A stretch of 64,000 bases of DNA from Kaistia algarum. GTDB lineage: Bacteria; Pseudomonadota; Alphaproteobacteria; Rhizobiales; Kaistiaceae. Shown here piece by piece: positions 1 through 8,613 of the stretch. The stretch covers positions 620,001 through 684,000 of the forward strand of contig NZ_JAPKNJ010000003.1 in assembly GCF_026343945.1 (NCBI RefSeq), read 5' to 3'. The notes under the pieces are model-generated. The model worked only from the letters and a program-made list of their open reading frames with translations, ran no database searches and was not told where the DNA came from. The position numbers and the translations under genes are program-made. Within the stretch, counting starts at the first letter, position 1, and each line of letters opens with the position of its first letter.

Positions 1-1011
1 GATGCCGTCCGCCTGGTGGTCGACCATAGCCGCCGAGGCGCGATCCGCGCCAATCATTCGGCAACCCATCTGCTGCACGCGGCGCTGCGCAAGGTGCTTG
101 GCGACCATGTGGCGCAGAAGGGTTCGCTCGTCGCGCCCGATCGCCTTCGGTTCGATTTCTCGCATCCGAAGCCGATCGACGCGAATGAACTCGCCGAGGT
201 CGAGGAGATCGCCAACGAGGTCGTGCTGCAGGACGCGCCGGTCGTAACGCGGCTGATGGACCGCGACGAGGCGATGCACTCCGGCGCCATGGCGTTGTTC
301 GGCGAGAAATATGGTGATGAGGTTCGTGTCGTCTCGATGGGGGAGCGCGGCGGCAAGGCCTATTCGGTCGAGCTGTGCGGCGGCACCCATGTCGGGCGCA
401 CCGGCGAGATCGGCCTGGTGACGCTGGTCGGCGAGGCTGCGGTCGCAGCGGGCGTTCGCCGTGTCGAGGCGCTGACGGGCAAGGCGGCGCGCGAGCATCT
501 CGAATTGCAGGACCGGCGGCTGAAGGCGGTCGCCGCGGCGCTGAAGGTTCGGCCCGATGAGGCGGCCGAGCGGGTCGCCGTGCTGGTCGAGGAGCGGCGG
601 AAGCTGGAGCGTGAACTCGCAGAAGCGAAGAAGAAGCTGGCGCTCGGCGGTGGCGGCGCGGCGGCCGGTGACGGCGTGCGCGAGATCGGTTCGCTGCGCT
701 ATCTCGGCCGCGTCGTCGAGGGCATCGCGCCGAAGGATTTGAAGAGCTTGGTCGACGAGGCCAAGAAGTCGGTCGGCTCGGGCATCGTCGCCTTTGTTGG
801 CGTATCGGAAGATGGCAAGGCGGCGCTGGTCGTCGGCGTCAGCGAGGATCTGACAGCGTCCCGCAGCGCGGTGGATCTGGTGCGCATCGGCGCCGAGGCG
901 CTGGGCGGCAAGGGTGGCGGCGGCCGTGCCGACATGGCGCAGGCGGGCGGCCCCGATGGTTCGAAGGCAGGCGCAGCACTGGAAGCGATCGAGGCGGCGC
1001 TGGCGAGCTAG
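1..1011 (+). CDS. alaS: Alanyl-tRNA synthetase, C-terminal part (5' end outside window)
   Basis: The reading frame is open from the first base, so the gene begins upstream; 336 codons are visible. The fragment starts in the editing domain: the zinc-binding HSATH motif is at fragment residues 19-23 and the second zinc pair, CGGTH, at 126-130. A coiled-coil stretch rich in Glu, Arg and Lys follows (about 175-210), then the C-Ala domain with its Gly-rich end. AlaRS charges tRNA-Ala and its editing domain clears Ser- or Gly-tRNA-Ala. The catalytic N-terminal half is not visible. The next gene starts 14 bases downstream on the same strand. Confidence 0.97.
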   Translation, partial: DAVRLVVDHSRRGAIRANHSATHLLHAALRKVLGDHVAQKGSLVAPDRLRFDFSHPKPIDANELAEVEEIANEVVLQDAPVVTRLMDRDEAMHSGAMALFGEKYGDEVRVVSMGERGGKAYSVELCGGTHVGRTGEIGLVTLVGEAAVAAGVRRVEALTGKAAREHLELQDRRLKAVAAALKVRPDEAAERVAVLVEERRKLERELAEAKKKLALGGGGAAAGDGVREIGSLRYLGRVVEGIAPKDLKSLVDEAKKSVGSGIVAFVGVSEDGKAALVVGVSEDLTASRSAVDLVRIGAEALGGKGGGGRADMAQAGGPDGSKAGAALEAIEAALAS

Positions 1012-1025
1012 CGACCGACGGGGGG

Positions 1026-2789
1026 ATGGAACATCTAGCCGACGGCCGACAGCTCCTGGTGTTCCTGGTCGCGGCCGGGATCGTTGTTCCGCTTTTTCAG
1101 TATTTCAAGCTCGGCATCGTGCTCGGCTTCCTGATCGCCGGCATCATCGTCGGTCCGGGCGGCTTCGGGCATCTCGTGCCGCTCGAGCCGCTCTTCGCCT
1201 ATGCGACCATCCAGGATGTAAGCCGGCTTCAAGCCTTTGGCGATCTCGGCATCCTCTTCCTGCTGTTCACCATTGGCCTGGAGCTCTCCTTCGCCCGCCT
1301 CGGCTCGATCGGGCGGCTGATGATCGGCGCCGGCGGGCTGCAGGTGGTGCTGTCGACGGCGGCGCTCTATGGCCTCGCGGCGCGGTCGGGCTTTGAGTTC
1401 GACGATTCGCTCGTCTTCGGCATGGCATTCGCTCTCTCTTCGACGGCGATCGTCACGCAGTCGCTGGTCGAGCGACGCCGGCTCGGCAGCCCGGTCGGGC
1501 GCACGGCGCTCGGCATCCTGATCCTGCAGGATCTGATGGTGGTGCCGATCGTGATCGTAGTCGGCATTCTCGGCCAGCAAGGCGCCAGCGTCGGACTCTC
1601 GCTGGTCAAGGGTCTCGCGATCGCCGCGATCGTCATCGTCGCGGTCATCGGGCTCGGCCGCTTCATCATTCGCCCGCTGATGGGTCTGGCCGGTGCGACC
1701 GGCAACCGGACGTTGCTGCTCGCCATCACACTGCTGATCATCGTCGTGGCCGGCGCGATCACCGCCTCGGCCGGGCTTTCGGCAGCTCTCGGTGCGTTCC
1801 TCGCCGGGCTGCTGCTGAGCGAGACGGAATATCGCCACCAGCTCGATGTCGACATTGAGCCGTTCAAGGATCTGCTGCTCGGCCTGTTCTTCATGACGGT
1901 CGGCATGACGATCGACGTCGTCGCGGTCGCCGGCGATCTGCCGCTGATCCTCGGCGCTCTCGCCGTCCTTTCTGTGGTCAAGCTCCTGGGCGGCTATCTC
2001 GCCTGCCGCATTACGCGAATCCCGCGCGGTGCGTCGATCGAGACGTCTTTCCTTCTGGCTGGAGCCGGCGAGTTCGCCTTCGTCATGTTCACCCTCGCGG
2101 CGCGCGATCATGTGATCGAGCCGGATATCGCCCGTCTCGCGACGACGATCGCGGCGATCTCGATGGTGGTGACGCCGCTCTTCGGCCTGATCGGCGTGCG
2201 CCTTGCCAAACGCTTCGACGCGAAGAGCAGCGAGGTCCGGCATGGCGTCCATGGCGAGCAGGATTATGCCGACCATGTGATCATCGGCGGCTTCGGCCGC
2301 TTCGGCGCGGCGGTGGCAGCGCTGCTGGACGCCGAGGACATTCCCTATGTCGCGCTCGATCTCGATTCCAGCCATGTCGAGCGGGCGAAAGCCGACGGCC
2401 AGCCGGTTTTCTATGGGGACGCGACCCATCCGGAAATCCTGCGCAAGCTCGGCGCCAATCGCGCCCGCGCTTTCGTCGTGACGGCCGATGACCCCAAGGT
2501 CGCGGAGCGCATGGTCGAGCTTATGCACGCGCAATGGCCGGGCGTGCCGATCCATGCGCGAGCGCGCAGCATCGCGCATGCTACGAAGCTGTTCGAACTG
2601 GGCGCCAGCGACGTCGTACCCGAAGCGCTGGAGGGCAGTCTGCAACTCGCCGGCCGACTGCTTTCCGATGTGGGCCTTCCCGACGAAGCGGTCGACCAGC
2701 GCCTCGCCGTAGCGAGGGAGGCGGTGCGGGCAAGGCTCAAGCTCGCCGGGGCGCCAGCCGATGAAGCGAAGCCGGCGCTGGACGCGTAG
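1026..2789 (+). CDS. Monovalent cation:proton antiporter, CPA2/Kef type with TrkA-N domain
   Basis: A 587-residue protein with an N-terminal membrane half (about residues 8-390, roughly twelve hydrophobic segments) of the Na+/H+ exchanger fold. A cytosolic Rossmann TrkA-N domain begins near residue 415, with the nucleotide-binding stretch HVIIGGFGRFG. This is the layout of KefB/KefC/YbaL potassium-efflux or cation/proton antiporters gated by a nucleotide or glutathione ligand. It starts with ATG 14 bases after alaS and may be co-transcribed with it. No KefF/KefG ancillary flavoprotein gene is nearby, so glutathione gating cannot be inferred. Ion specificity is not readable from sequence. Confidence 0.9.
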   Translation: MEHLADGRQLLVFLVAAGIVVPLFQYFKLGIVLGFLIAGIIVGPGGFGHLVPLEPLFAYATIQDVSRLQAFGDLGILFLLFTIGLELSFARLGSIGRLMIGAGGLQVVLSTAALYGLAARSGFEFDDSLVFGMAFALSSTAIVTQSLVERRRLGSPVGRTALGILILQDLMVVPIVIVVGILGQQGASVGLSLVKGLAIAAIVIVAVIGLGRFIIRPLMGLAGATGNRTLLLAITLLIIVVAGAITASAGLSAALGAFLAGLLLSETEYRHQLDVDIEPFKDLLLGLFFMTVGMTIDVVAVAGDLPLILGALAVLSVVKLLGGYLACRITRIPRGASIETSFLLAGAGEFAFVMFTLAARDHVIEPDIARLATTIAAISMVVTPLFGLIGVRLAKRFDAKSSEVRHGVHGEQDYADHVIIGGFGRFGAAVAALLDAEDIPYVALDLDSSHVERAKADGQPVFYGDATHPEILRKLGANRARAFVVTADDPKVAERMVELMHAQWPGVPIHARARSIAHATKLFELGASDVVPEALEGSLQLAGRLLSDVGLPDEAVDQRLAVAREAVRARLKLAGAPADEAKPALDA

Positions 2790-2808
2790 CGCCGCCGGCG
2801 GGCGAGAA

Positions 2809-3537
2809 TCAATCGATCAAAAACCCGCCATCGACCGGCAGCGTCACGCCGTTGACCATTGAGGCGCCGTTGCCGAGCAGATAGGCGATGGCGGTGGCCA
2901 CCTCGACCGGCTCGACGAAGCGGCCGAGCGGGATGCGCTTCAGCATTGGTTCCGATTTCGCCGGGTCGCTCCAGGCCTTCACCGCCATCGGCGTCAGCGT
3001 CACGACGGGGTTGACCGCGTTGACGCGAATGCCCTGGCGGCCGAGTTCATTGGCCATGACGCGCGTGATCGCGTCGAGCGCGCCCTTGGTGGCGCAATAG
3101 GATGCGTGGTCGGCGAAGCCGATCGTGGAGGAAACGGAGGAGACGTTGACGATCGAACCATGGACGCCGCGGGCGATCAGGCTTTTCGCCGTCTCCTGCG
3201 CGACGATCATGGCGGCGCGGACGTTGACGGCCATCAGATGGTCGAAGCTCTCGACCTTCGTGTCGAGAAACGACTCCAGCGTCGTGGTGCCGGCGCAGTT
3301 GATCAGATAGTCGGCCGGTTGCGCCTCGATCGCGGCGCGCCGGGTCGCTTCGGCGTCGGCAAGATCGACGGTGATCGTCTCGCAGCCGGTTTCGTCGGCA
3401 AGCGTCGCGAGATCGTCGGCGCTGCGTGAGAGCGCGATGACCCTCGCGCCGAGCCCGGCGAAATAGAGCACGCAGGCCCGGCCGATGCCTTTGCCGGCAC
3501 CCGTGATCAGGATGCGCTTGCCGTGAAATTCAGACAT
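2809..3537 (-). CDS. SDR oxidoreductase, L-xylulose (dicarbonyl) reductase-like
   Basis: A 242-residue classical short-chain dehydrogenase. The coenzyme motif TGAGKGIG is at residues 12-19, the NAG-type motif appears as NCAG at 80-83, and the catalytic Ser134, Tyr147 and Lys151 are present. The C-terminal half, including the NPVVTLTPM region and a LPVDGGFLID end, resembles dicarbonyl/L-xylulose reductases, which reduce sugar or alpha-dicarbonyl substrates with NADPH. I chose the ATG at 3537, not the one 12 bases upstream, because GGAGGA sits just before it. It is convergent with the antiporter gene. The exact substrate is unproven. Confidence 0.85.
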   Translation of the reverse strand: MSEFHGKRILITGAGKGIGRACVLYFAGLGARVIALSRSADDLATLADETGCETITVDLADAEATRRAAIEAQPADYLINCAGTTTLESFLDTKVESFDHLMAVNVRAAMIVAQETAKSLIARGVHGSIVNVSSVSSTIGFADHASYCATKGALDAITRVMANELGRQGIRVNAVNPVVTLTPMAVKAWSDPAKSEPMLKRIPLGRFVEPVEVATAIAYLLGNGASMVNGVTLPVDGGFLID

Positions 3538-3587
3538 GATTCCTCCCATCGTCGCAGGGGAGGCTAGCCATTTCCGCGTCGACGGGA

Positions 3588-3613
3588 AAGGCGGCGGCGT
3601 GAGCCGCCGCCTT
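3588..3613 (-). terminator. Hairpin between the AKR and SDR genes
   Basis: An 11-bp perfect stem (3588-3598 with 3603-3613) with a GTGA loop lies 6 bases after the stop of the minus-strand aldo/keto reductase. On the minus strand it is followed by a short T/C run, so it probably ends that transcript before the SDR gene. Confidence 0.6.
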
Positions 3614-3619
3614 CGCTCG

Positions 3620-4642
3620 TCAGCCAGCCTTGCGGCCCTCGCTCTGCCGCTCCAGCATCCAGCCGGGATATTCCGCCGGCAGGGCGCTTGCTGTGTCGAG
3701 CTTCTCGATCTCGTCCCCCGAAAGGGTCACGCCGACCGCGGCCAGGTTGTCGTCAAGCTGCTCGACTGTCTTGGCGCCGACGATCACCGTCGTCACGAAG
3801 GGCTTCTGCAGCAGATAGGCGAGGGCAATCTGCGCCACCGAGATGCCCTTCGCGCCGGCGATCTCGCGCATGACATCGACGACGTCGAAGGCGCGTTCCT
3901 TGTTGACCGGCGGAAAGTCGAACGAGGCGCGCCGGCCGCCGTCAGCCGATTTGCCGTCACGGTCATATTTGCCGGAGAGCAATCCGCCGGCGAGCGGGCT
4001 CCAGACCATCAGCCCGACCTTCTGGTCGAGCAGGAGCGGGGCGATCTCGCGCTCCAGATCGCGGCCGGCGATGGTGTAATAGGCCTGCAACGAGGCGAAG
4101 CGCGCCCAGCCGTGCGAATCGGCGATGCCGAGCGCCTTCATGATCTGCCAGGCAGCCCAGTTCGAAACGCCGACATAGCGCACATGACCCTGGCGCACGA
4201 GGTCGTCCAGCGCGCGTACCGTCTCCTCGACCGGCGTCAGCGGGTCGAAGCCGTGGATCTGGTACAGATCGATATAGTCGGTGCCGAGCCGCTTCAGGCT
4301 GGCCTTGACCGCGTCCATGATATGGCCGCGCGAAGCGCCGCGATCGTTCGGGCCCGGACCGACACTGCCGAGCGCCTTGGTGGCGAGCACGATGTCGGAG
4401 CGCTTGCGGCCGGAATTGACCATGGCCTTGCCGGTGATCTCCTCGGAAAGACCCTCCGAATAGACGTCGGCCGTGTCGATGAAATTGACGCCGGCCTCAA
4501 GGGCGCGGGCGACGATCTGGTCGGCGACCGACTGGTCGAGTTCGCCGATCGCCGTCCAGAAGCCGCGACCGCCAAAGGTCATGGTGCCGAGCGTGATTTC
4601 CGAGACGAGCAGGCCGGTGCCGCCGAGTTTGTTGTAGCGCAT
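3620..4642 (-). CDS. Aldo/keto reductase
   Basis: A 340-residue (alpha/beta)8 NAD(P)H-dependent reductase. The catalytic tetrad is visible: Asp56 and Tyr61 in the FIDTADVYSEG segment, Lys89 in LATKA, and His130 in YIDLYQIH. The start MRYNKLGGTGLLVSEI and the IPG-like phosphate-binding end (VIVGAKTVEQLDDN) fit the aryl-alcohol dehydrogenase-like AKR group. It lies on the same strand as two SDR genes, next to an AraC-type regulator, which suggests a role in carbonyl or aldehyde reduction. Substrate unknown. Confidence 0.9.
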   Translation of the reverse strand: MRYNKLGGTGLLVSEITLGTMTFGGRGFWTAIGELDQSVADQIVARALEAGVNFIDTADVYSEGLSEEITGKAMVNSGRKRSDIVLATKALGSVGPGPNDRGASRGHIMDAVKASLKRLGTDYIDLYQIHGFDPLTPVEETVRALDDLVRQGHVRYVGVSNWAAWQIMKALGIADSHGWARFASLQAYYTIAGRDLEREIAPLLLDQKVGLMVWSPLAGGLLSGKYDRDGKSADGGRRASFDFPPVNKERAFDVVDVMREIAGAKGISVAQIALAYLLQKPFVTTVIVGAKTVEQLDDNLAAVGVTLSGDEIEKLDTASALPAEYPGWMLERQSEGRKAG

Positions 4643-4701
4643 GGGATGATCCCTTCTTTGCTGTGAAATATTGTGGGAGCGAATGGCTTGGGAAGCGGCC
4701 G

Positions 4702-5559
4702 CTAGGCGATGCGGGCGACGGAGGCGTAGTCCCCGTCGGTCGAGATCGACAAGTCGCGATACTCCTGCAACTCCGTCCGCAACCTTTCGATCTTTTCCGC
4801 AACCATCTGGACGGCGTCGGAGCCGGCGGAGAAGCGGATGGGAGGCTTCGACAGCTTCACGAGATCGACGATGACCTTGCCGAGCTTGGCCGGATCGCCG
4901 GCCTGCTGACCGTTCCGGCCCTCGAAGCGGGCGCGAATCTGCGAGGAGATTCCGGCATAATCGTCGATCGAATTCCTTGCGAAACGGATCGAGCGCTGGT
5001 CGAGGAAATCGGTCCGGAACGAGCCGGGTCCGACGATCGTGACGGCGATCCCGAAGGCTTCGACCTCCTGCGCCAAAGCCTCCGAGAAGCCCTCGACGGC
5101 GAATTTGCTGGCGCTGTAGAGCGAGCCGCTGGGGGCGGTGCGGATGCCGCCGACAGAGGTGATGTTCAGGATATGGCCTGAACGCTGCCGCCGCATGGCG
5201 GGGAGCACGGCACGGGTGACGTCGAAGACGCCGAAGACGTTGGTGGCAAACTGGCGCTCGGCGTCCTCCGGGTCGGTCTCCTCGAACAGGCCGAGCTGAC
5301 CATAGCCGGCATTGTTGACGAGGACGTCGATGCGGCCGAAATGCGCCAGGGCCGCGTCGACGGCGGCGGCAATTTGCGCGCCGTCGGTCACATCGAGTGG
5401 CAGGGCCAGCAGAGCGTCGCCCGCATCGGCGAATGCCGAGCGAACCTTCTCCGCGCTCCGTCCCGTTGCGACGACGCTGTCGCCGGCGCCAAGCGCGGCC
5501 TTGACGATTTCCGCGCCGATGCCGCGCGTCGCGCCGGTGACGAACCAGATCCTGCTCAT
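4702..5559 (-). CDS. SDR family oxidoreductase
   Basis: A 285-residue short-chain dehydrogenase with TGATRGIG at residues 8-15, NNAG at 82-85, and the catalytic Ser135, Tyr148 and Lys152 (YSASK). The longer C-terminus, with the segment GPGSFRTDFL and a late helical tail, is typical of the oxidoreductases often annotated as retinol-dehydrogenase-like. It is divergent from the AraC-type regulator at 5712, with about 150 bases between the starts. That arrangement usually means the regulator controls this gene. The substrate cannot be named. Confidence 0.88.
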   Translation of the reverse strand: MSRIWFVTGATRGIGAEIVKAALGAGDSVVATGRSAEKVRSAFADAGDALLALPLDVTDGAQIAAAVDAALAHFGRIDVLVNNAGYGQLGLFEETDPEDAERQFATNVFGVFDVTRAVLPAMRRQRSGHILNITSVGGIRTAPSGSLYSASKFAVEGFSEALAQEVEAFGIAVTIVGPGSFRTDFLDQRSIRFARNSIDDYAGISSQIRARFEGRNGQQAGDPAKLGKVIVDLVKLSKPPIRFSAGSDAVQMVAEKIERLRTELQEYRDLSISTDGDYASVARIA

Positions 5560-5711
5560 GGGTAACTCCTTGGGTCAGCGTTCGGAAGATGGCGCTTGCG
5601 CCGCCATGGCGTTAGCCGGATGCTGGCGCCTTCTTGCACGATCCTCGCAGAATGCCGATCTTGAGCATGGCGGGGATTGCGCGGGGTGCCGCCTCGCGCG
5701 AAAGGAAGCGC

Positions 5712-6623
5712 ATGCCTCAACTGGATGAACTGCGCGAGATTGTCTTGCGCAACGCCGTGCCCGGCCGCACATCGACGGCGGTTCCCCGCCTCCATTTGCT
5801 TCGTTCCGACGGAACCACGCTTCCGGCTCCCGCCTTTTACGAGCCTGTCTTCGTCATGGCCGTGCAGGGCGCCAAGCGGCTGCTGGTCGGCGGGCAGGCG
5901 CTTGTCTACGATCCCACGCGGTTTCTTCTCGTCGCCGTGGACCTGCCGGTAACGGCCTGCATCGTCGACGCCACGCCCGATGCTCCCTATCTCTGCGTTT
6001 CGCTGCGCCTCGATCGTCTTGCCATTGTCGACATCCTGGCGAGCCTGCCCCCGGCTGCCGATAGACCGATGCAGGATGTCAGTCTGGTCTTGGGCGAGAT
6101 CGGGCCAGAATTGCTTGATCCTGTCTTGCGCCTCGCGCGCCTCATCGAATGCCCGCAAGACGCGGCGATCCTCGGTCCTCTGGTCGAGCGCGAGATTCTA
6201 TACCGGCTGCTCATCGGCCCGGCCGGCGGTGTCCTCCGCCAGATGGTGGCGCAGAGCAGCCGCCTCGCGCGGGTCGACCGCGCGATCGACTGGATCAAGC
6301 GCCATTTTCACGAGCCGATGCGTATCGATGCGCTGGCTGAAATCGCCGGCATGAGCCCGGCGTCGCTGCATCGCCACTTCAAGGCCGTGACGGCGATGAG
6401 TCCGCTCCAGTACCAGAAGCAGATGCGCTTGCAGGAAGCACGACGGCGGCTCGTTTCCGAATCGGACGGCGCCGGGACAATCGGATTTTCGGTCGGCTAT
6501 GAGAGCCAGTCGCAATTCAGCCGCGAATATGCGCGCCTGTTCGGAGCGCCGCCAGCTCGTGACGCCGAGCGGCTGCGCGCCTTCGCCGGCGGCGATCCGG
6601 GGCGTATCCTGTCACAGGCCTGA
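5712..6623 (+). CDS. AraC-family transcriptional regulator with AraC_N domain
   Basis: A 303-residue regulator. Residues about 15-180 form the N-terminal ligand-sensing domain of the AraC_N type (segment LPAPAFYEPVFVMAVQG). The C-terminus has two helix-turn-helix units, including IDALAEIAGMSPASLHRHFK and IGFSVGYESQSQFSREYARL. I chose ATG 5712 because AAAGGA precedes it at good spacing; an in-frame ATG at 5634 would add 26 residues of unlikely sequence. It is divergent from an SDR gene, so it probably activates the SDR/AKR cluster in response to an aldehyde or alcohol. The effector is inferred only from this context. Confidence 0.88.
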   Translation: MPQLDELREIVLRNAVPGRTSTAVPRLHLLRSDGTTLPAPAFYEPVFVMAVQGAKRLLVGGQALVYDPTRFLLVAVDLPVTACIVDATPDAPYLCVSLRLDRLAIVDILASLPPAADRPMQDVSLVLGEIGPELLDPVLRLARLIECPQDAAILGPLVEREILYRLLIGPAGGVLRQMVAQSSRLARVDRAIDWIKRHFHEPMRIDALAEIAGMSPASLHRHFKAVTAMSPLQYQKQMRLQEARRRLVSESDGAGTIGFSVGYESQSQFSREYARLFGAPPARDAERLRAFAGGDPGRILSQA

Positions 6624-6636
6624 GCCTTCGTTCATC

Positions 6637-7050
6637 ATGGAAATCAAAATGCGCCTCTCCCGCCCCGCTCTTCTCGCTGCTGCGCTCATCCTGACATCCG
6701 CCGCCGGTGCCGCCGCCACGGAGGGACCAGCGGGTCATTGGCGCGCCCTGACGATCTGGGGCAAGTCCGTCGCAGAAAAACCGGCAAGCGAGCTCGACCT
6801 GTCGGAAAAGGGAAACGTGACCGGAACGGGCGGCTGCAACCGCATGTTCGGCAAGGCAAAGATTTCCGGCTCCAAGATCCATTTCGGGCCGCTCGGCAGT
6901 TCGATGATGATGTGCGAGCCGGCTGTCGTGAAGCAGGAACAAAAGTTCCACGCTGCGCTCCACGACGTCCGAAGCTGGCGGATCGAGGGGAAGAAGCTGG
7001 TCCTCGAGAGCAAGACCCGCAAGCCGATCCTGGTGCTCGAACCCAAATAG
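6637..7050 (+). CDS. META domain-containing exported protein (HslJ-like)
   Basis: A 137-residue protein with a signal peptide (MRLSRPALLAAALILTSAAG, cleavage near the Ala-rich stretch). One META domain follows, with the hallmark GCNRMFG and a later MMMCEP segment carrying the second conserved Cys. META proteins such as HslJ are periplasmic or outer-membrane linked and associated with stress or heat resistance; the biochemical role is unclear. It begins 13 bases after the AraC gene on the same strand, so co-transcription is possible. ATG 6649 is an alternative start four codons in. Confidence 0.82.
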   Translation: MEIKMRLSRPALLAAALILTSAAGAAATEGPAGHWRALTIWGKSVAEKPASELDLSEKGNVTGTGGCNRMFGKAKISGSKIHFGPLGSSMMMCEPAVVKQEQKFHAALHDVRSWRIEGKKLVLESKTRKPILVLEPK

Positions 7051-7131
7051 GCGCGCCGGCCGGAAGTCTGGCCCCTTCCAGCGAAGCGGGAACCCGGCCG
7101 CGTGAAGGAAAACAGCTCATCCGGAGGAAGG

Positions 7132-7165
7132 AGCCATTCGGCGATTTCTCGGCCGCCGAATGGCT
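7132..7165. terminator. Inverted repeat between META gene and icd
   Basis: A 12-bp perfect stem (7132-7143 with 7154-7165) and 10-nt loop lies between the ends of two convergent genes, 9 bases past the icd stop. It has no strong T-run but sits where a shared terminator is expected. Confidence 0.55.
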
Positions 7166-7174
7166 TGATAGGCC

Positions 7175-8389
7175 TCAGGCCGACATCGCCTTGTTCAGGT
7201 TCTCGCTGACCTTGTCGAGGAAGCCAGTCGTCGAGAGCCATTTCTGGTCCGGGCCGACGAGCAGGGCGAGATCCTTGGTCATGTCGCCAGCCTCGACGGT
7301 GTCGACACAGACCTTTTCCAGCGTCAGCGCGAATTTCGCCAGCTCGGCATTGTCGTCGAGCTTGGCGCGATGGGCGAGGCCGCGGGTCCAGGCGAAGATC
7401 GAGGCGATCGAATTGGTCGACGTCTCCTTACCCTTCTGGTGCTCGCGATAGTGGCGCGTCACCGTGCCATGGGCGGCCTCGGCCTCGACGGTCTTGCCGT
7501 CGGGGGTCAGCAGCACCGAGGTCATCAGGCCGAGCGAGCCGAAGCCCTGCGCAACCGTGTCGGACTGGACGTCGCCATCATAGTTCTTGCATGCCCAGAC
7601 ATAGCCGCCGGACCATTTCAGCGCCGAGGCGACCATGTCGTCGATCAGGCGATGCTCATAGGTGATGCCGGCGGCCTTGAAGGCGGTCGCGAACTCCGCG
7701 TCGAACACTTCCTGGAACAGATCCTTGAAGCGGCCGTCATAGGCCTTGAGGATCGTGTTTTTGGTCGAGAGATAGACCGGGTACTTCCGCATCAGGCCGT
7801 AATTCAGCGAGGCGCGGGCAAATTCGCGGATCGATTCGTCGAGGTTGTACATCGCCATGGCGACGCCGGCGCCCGGGAACTTAAAGACTTCCTTCTCGAT
7901 GATCGTGCCGTCCTCGCCCTCGAACTTGATCGTCATCCGGCCCTTGCCGGGAACGAGGAAGTCGGTCGCCTTGTACTGGTCGCCGAAGGCATGGCGGCCG
8001 ACGATGATCGGCTGGGTCCAGCCGGGTACGAGGCGCGGCACATTCTGGCAGATGATAGGCTCGCGGAAGATGACGCCGCCGAGGATGTTGCGGATCGTGC
8101 CGTTCGGCGACTTCCACATCTCCTTCAGGCCGAATTCCTTCACGCGCGCTTCGTCCGGCGTGATGGTCGCGCATTTGACGCCGACGCCGACGCGCTTGAT
8201 AGCCTCGGCGGCCTCGATCGTGACCTTGTCGTTGGTCGCATCGCGATGTTCGACGCCGAGGTCGTAATATTCGAGGTTCAGATCGAGGTAGGGATGGATC
8301 AGCTTGTCTTTGATCGCCTGCCAGATGATCCGAGTCATCTCGTCGCCGTCGAGTTCGACGACCGGATTGGCTACCTTAATCTTCGCCAT
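7175..8389 (-). CDS. icd: Isocitrate dehydrogenase, NADP-dependent
   Basis: A 404-residue TCA-cycle enzyme that oxidatively decarboxylates isocitrate to 2-oxoglutarate. The start [18 protein letters not shown] and the substrate-binding segment [16 protein letters not shown] are characteristic of the eukaryote-like (type II) homodimeric NADP-IDH found in alphaproteobacteria. The metal/substrate region with [20 protein letters not shown] is intact. I used the internal ATG at 8389, which matches the family N-terminus; the frame stays open 50 codons further upstream. The gene is near alaS, a common rhizobial neighbourhood, but several genes intervene here. Confidence 0.96.
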   Translation of the reverse strand: MAKIKVANPVVELDGDEMTRIIWQAIKDKLIHPYLDLNLEYYDLGVEHRDATNDKVTIEAAEAIKRVGVGVKCATITPDEARVKEFGLKEMWKSPNGTIRNILGGVIFREPIICQNVPRLVPGWTQPIIVGRHAFGDQYKATDFLVPGKGRMTIKFEGEDGTIIEKEVFKFPGAGVAMAMYNLDESIREFARASLNYGLMRKYPVYLSTKNTILKAYDGRFKDLFQEVFDAEFATAFKAAGITYEHRLIDDMVASALKWSGGYVWACKNYDGDVQSDTVAQGFGSLGLMTSVLLTPDGKTVEAEAAHGTVTRHYREHQKGKETSTNSIASIFAWTRGLAHRAKLDDNAELAKFALTLEKVCVDTVEAGDMTKDLALLVGPDQKWLSTTGFLDKVSENLNKAMSA

Positions 8390-8613
8390 GGAAACAGAGC
8401 CTCGTTGGGGTTGATCGGACCCGGCAGGCGGTGAAGACCGCGAAGGCGGGTGCGAGTGCAATGCGGAATTTGCTATAGCATCGAGGGGAGGGGGCGCAAA
8501 GGCGCGTGACGACGTTCGGCGCCGCATGACGAAGGTCAAGGCGCCCGGCGGCGATCGCGGCTATGTCGGCCTCGGTCTTTCCGCCAGACCTTCAAACAGC
8601 CTCCGAGGTACCG

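Noticed and set aside
1035..2645. 536-codon open frame on the minus strand, antisense to the antiporter gene
   Set aside because: High-GC codon bias on the plus strand produces long antisense frames. The translation is rich in Arg, Asp and Gln with no family features, while the plus frame is a clear CPA2 antiporter.
3536..4666. 376-codon plus-strand frame opposite the aldo/keto reductase
   Set aside because: It is the mirror of an intact AKR with all catalytic residues; the plus translation lacks hydrophobic core and motifs.
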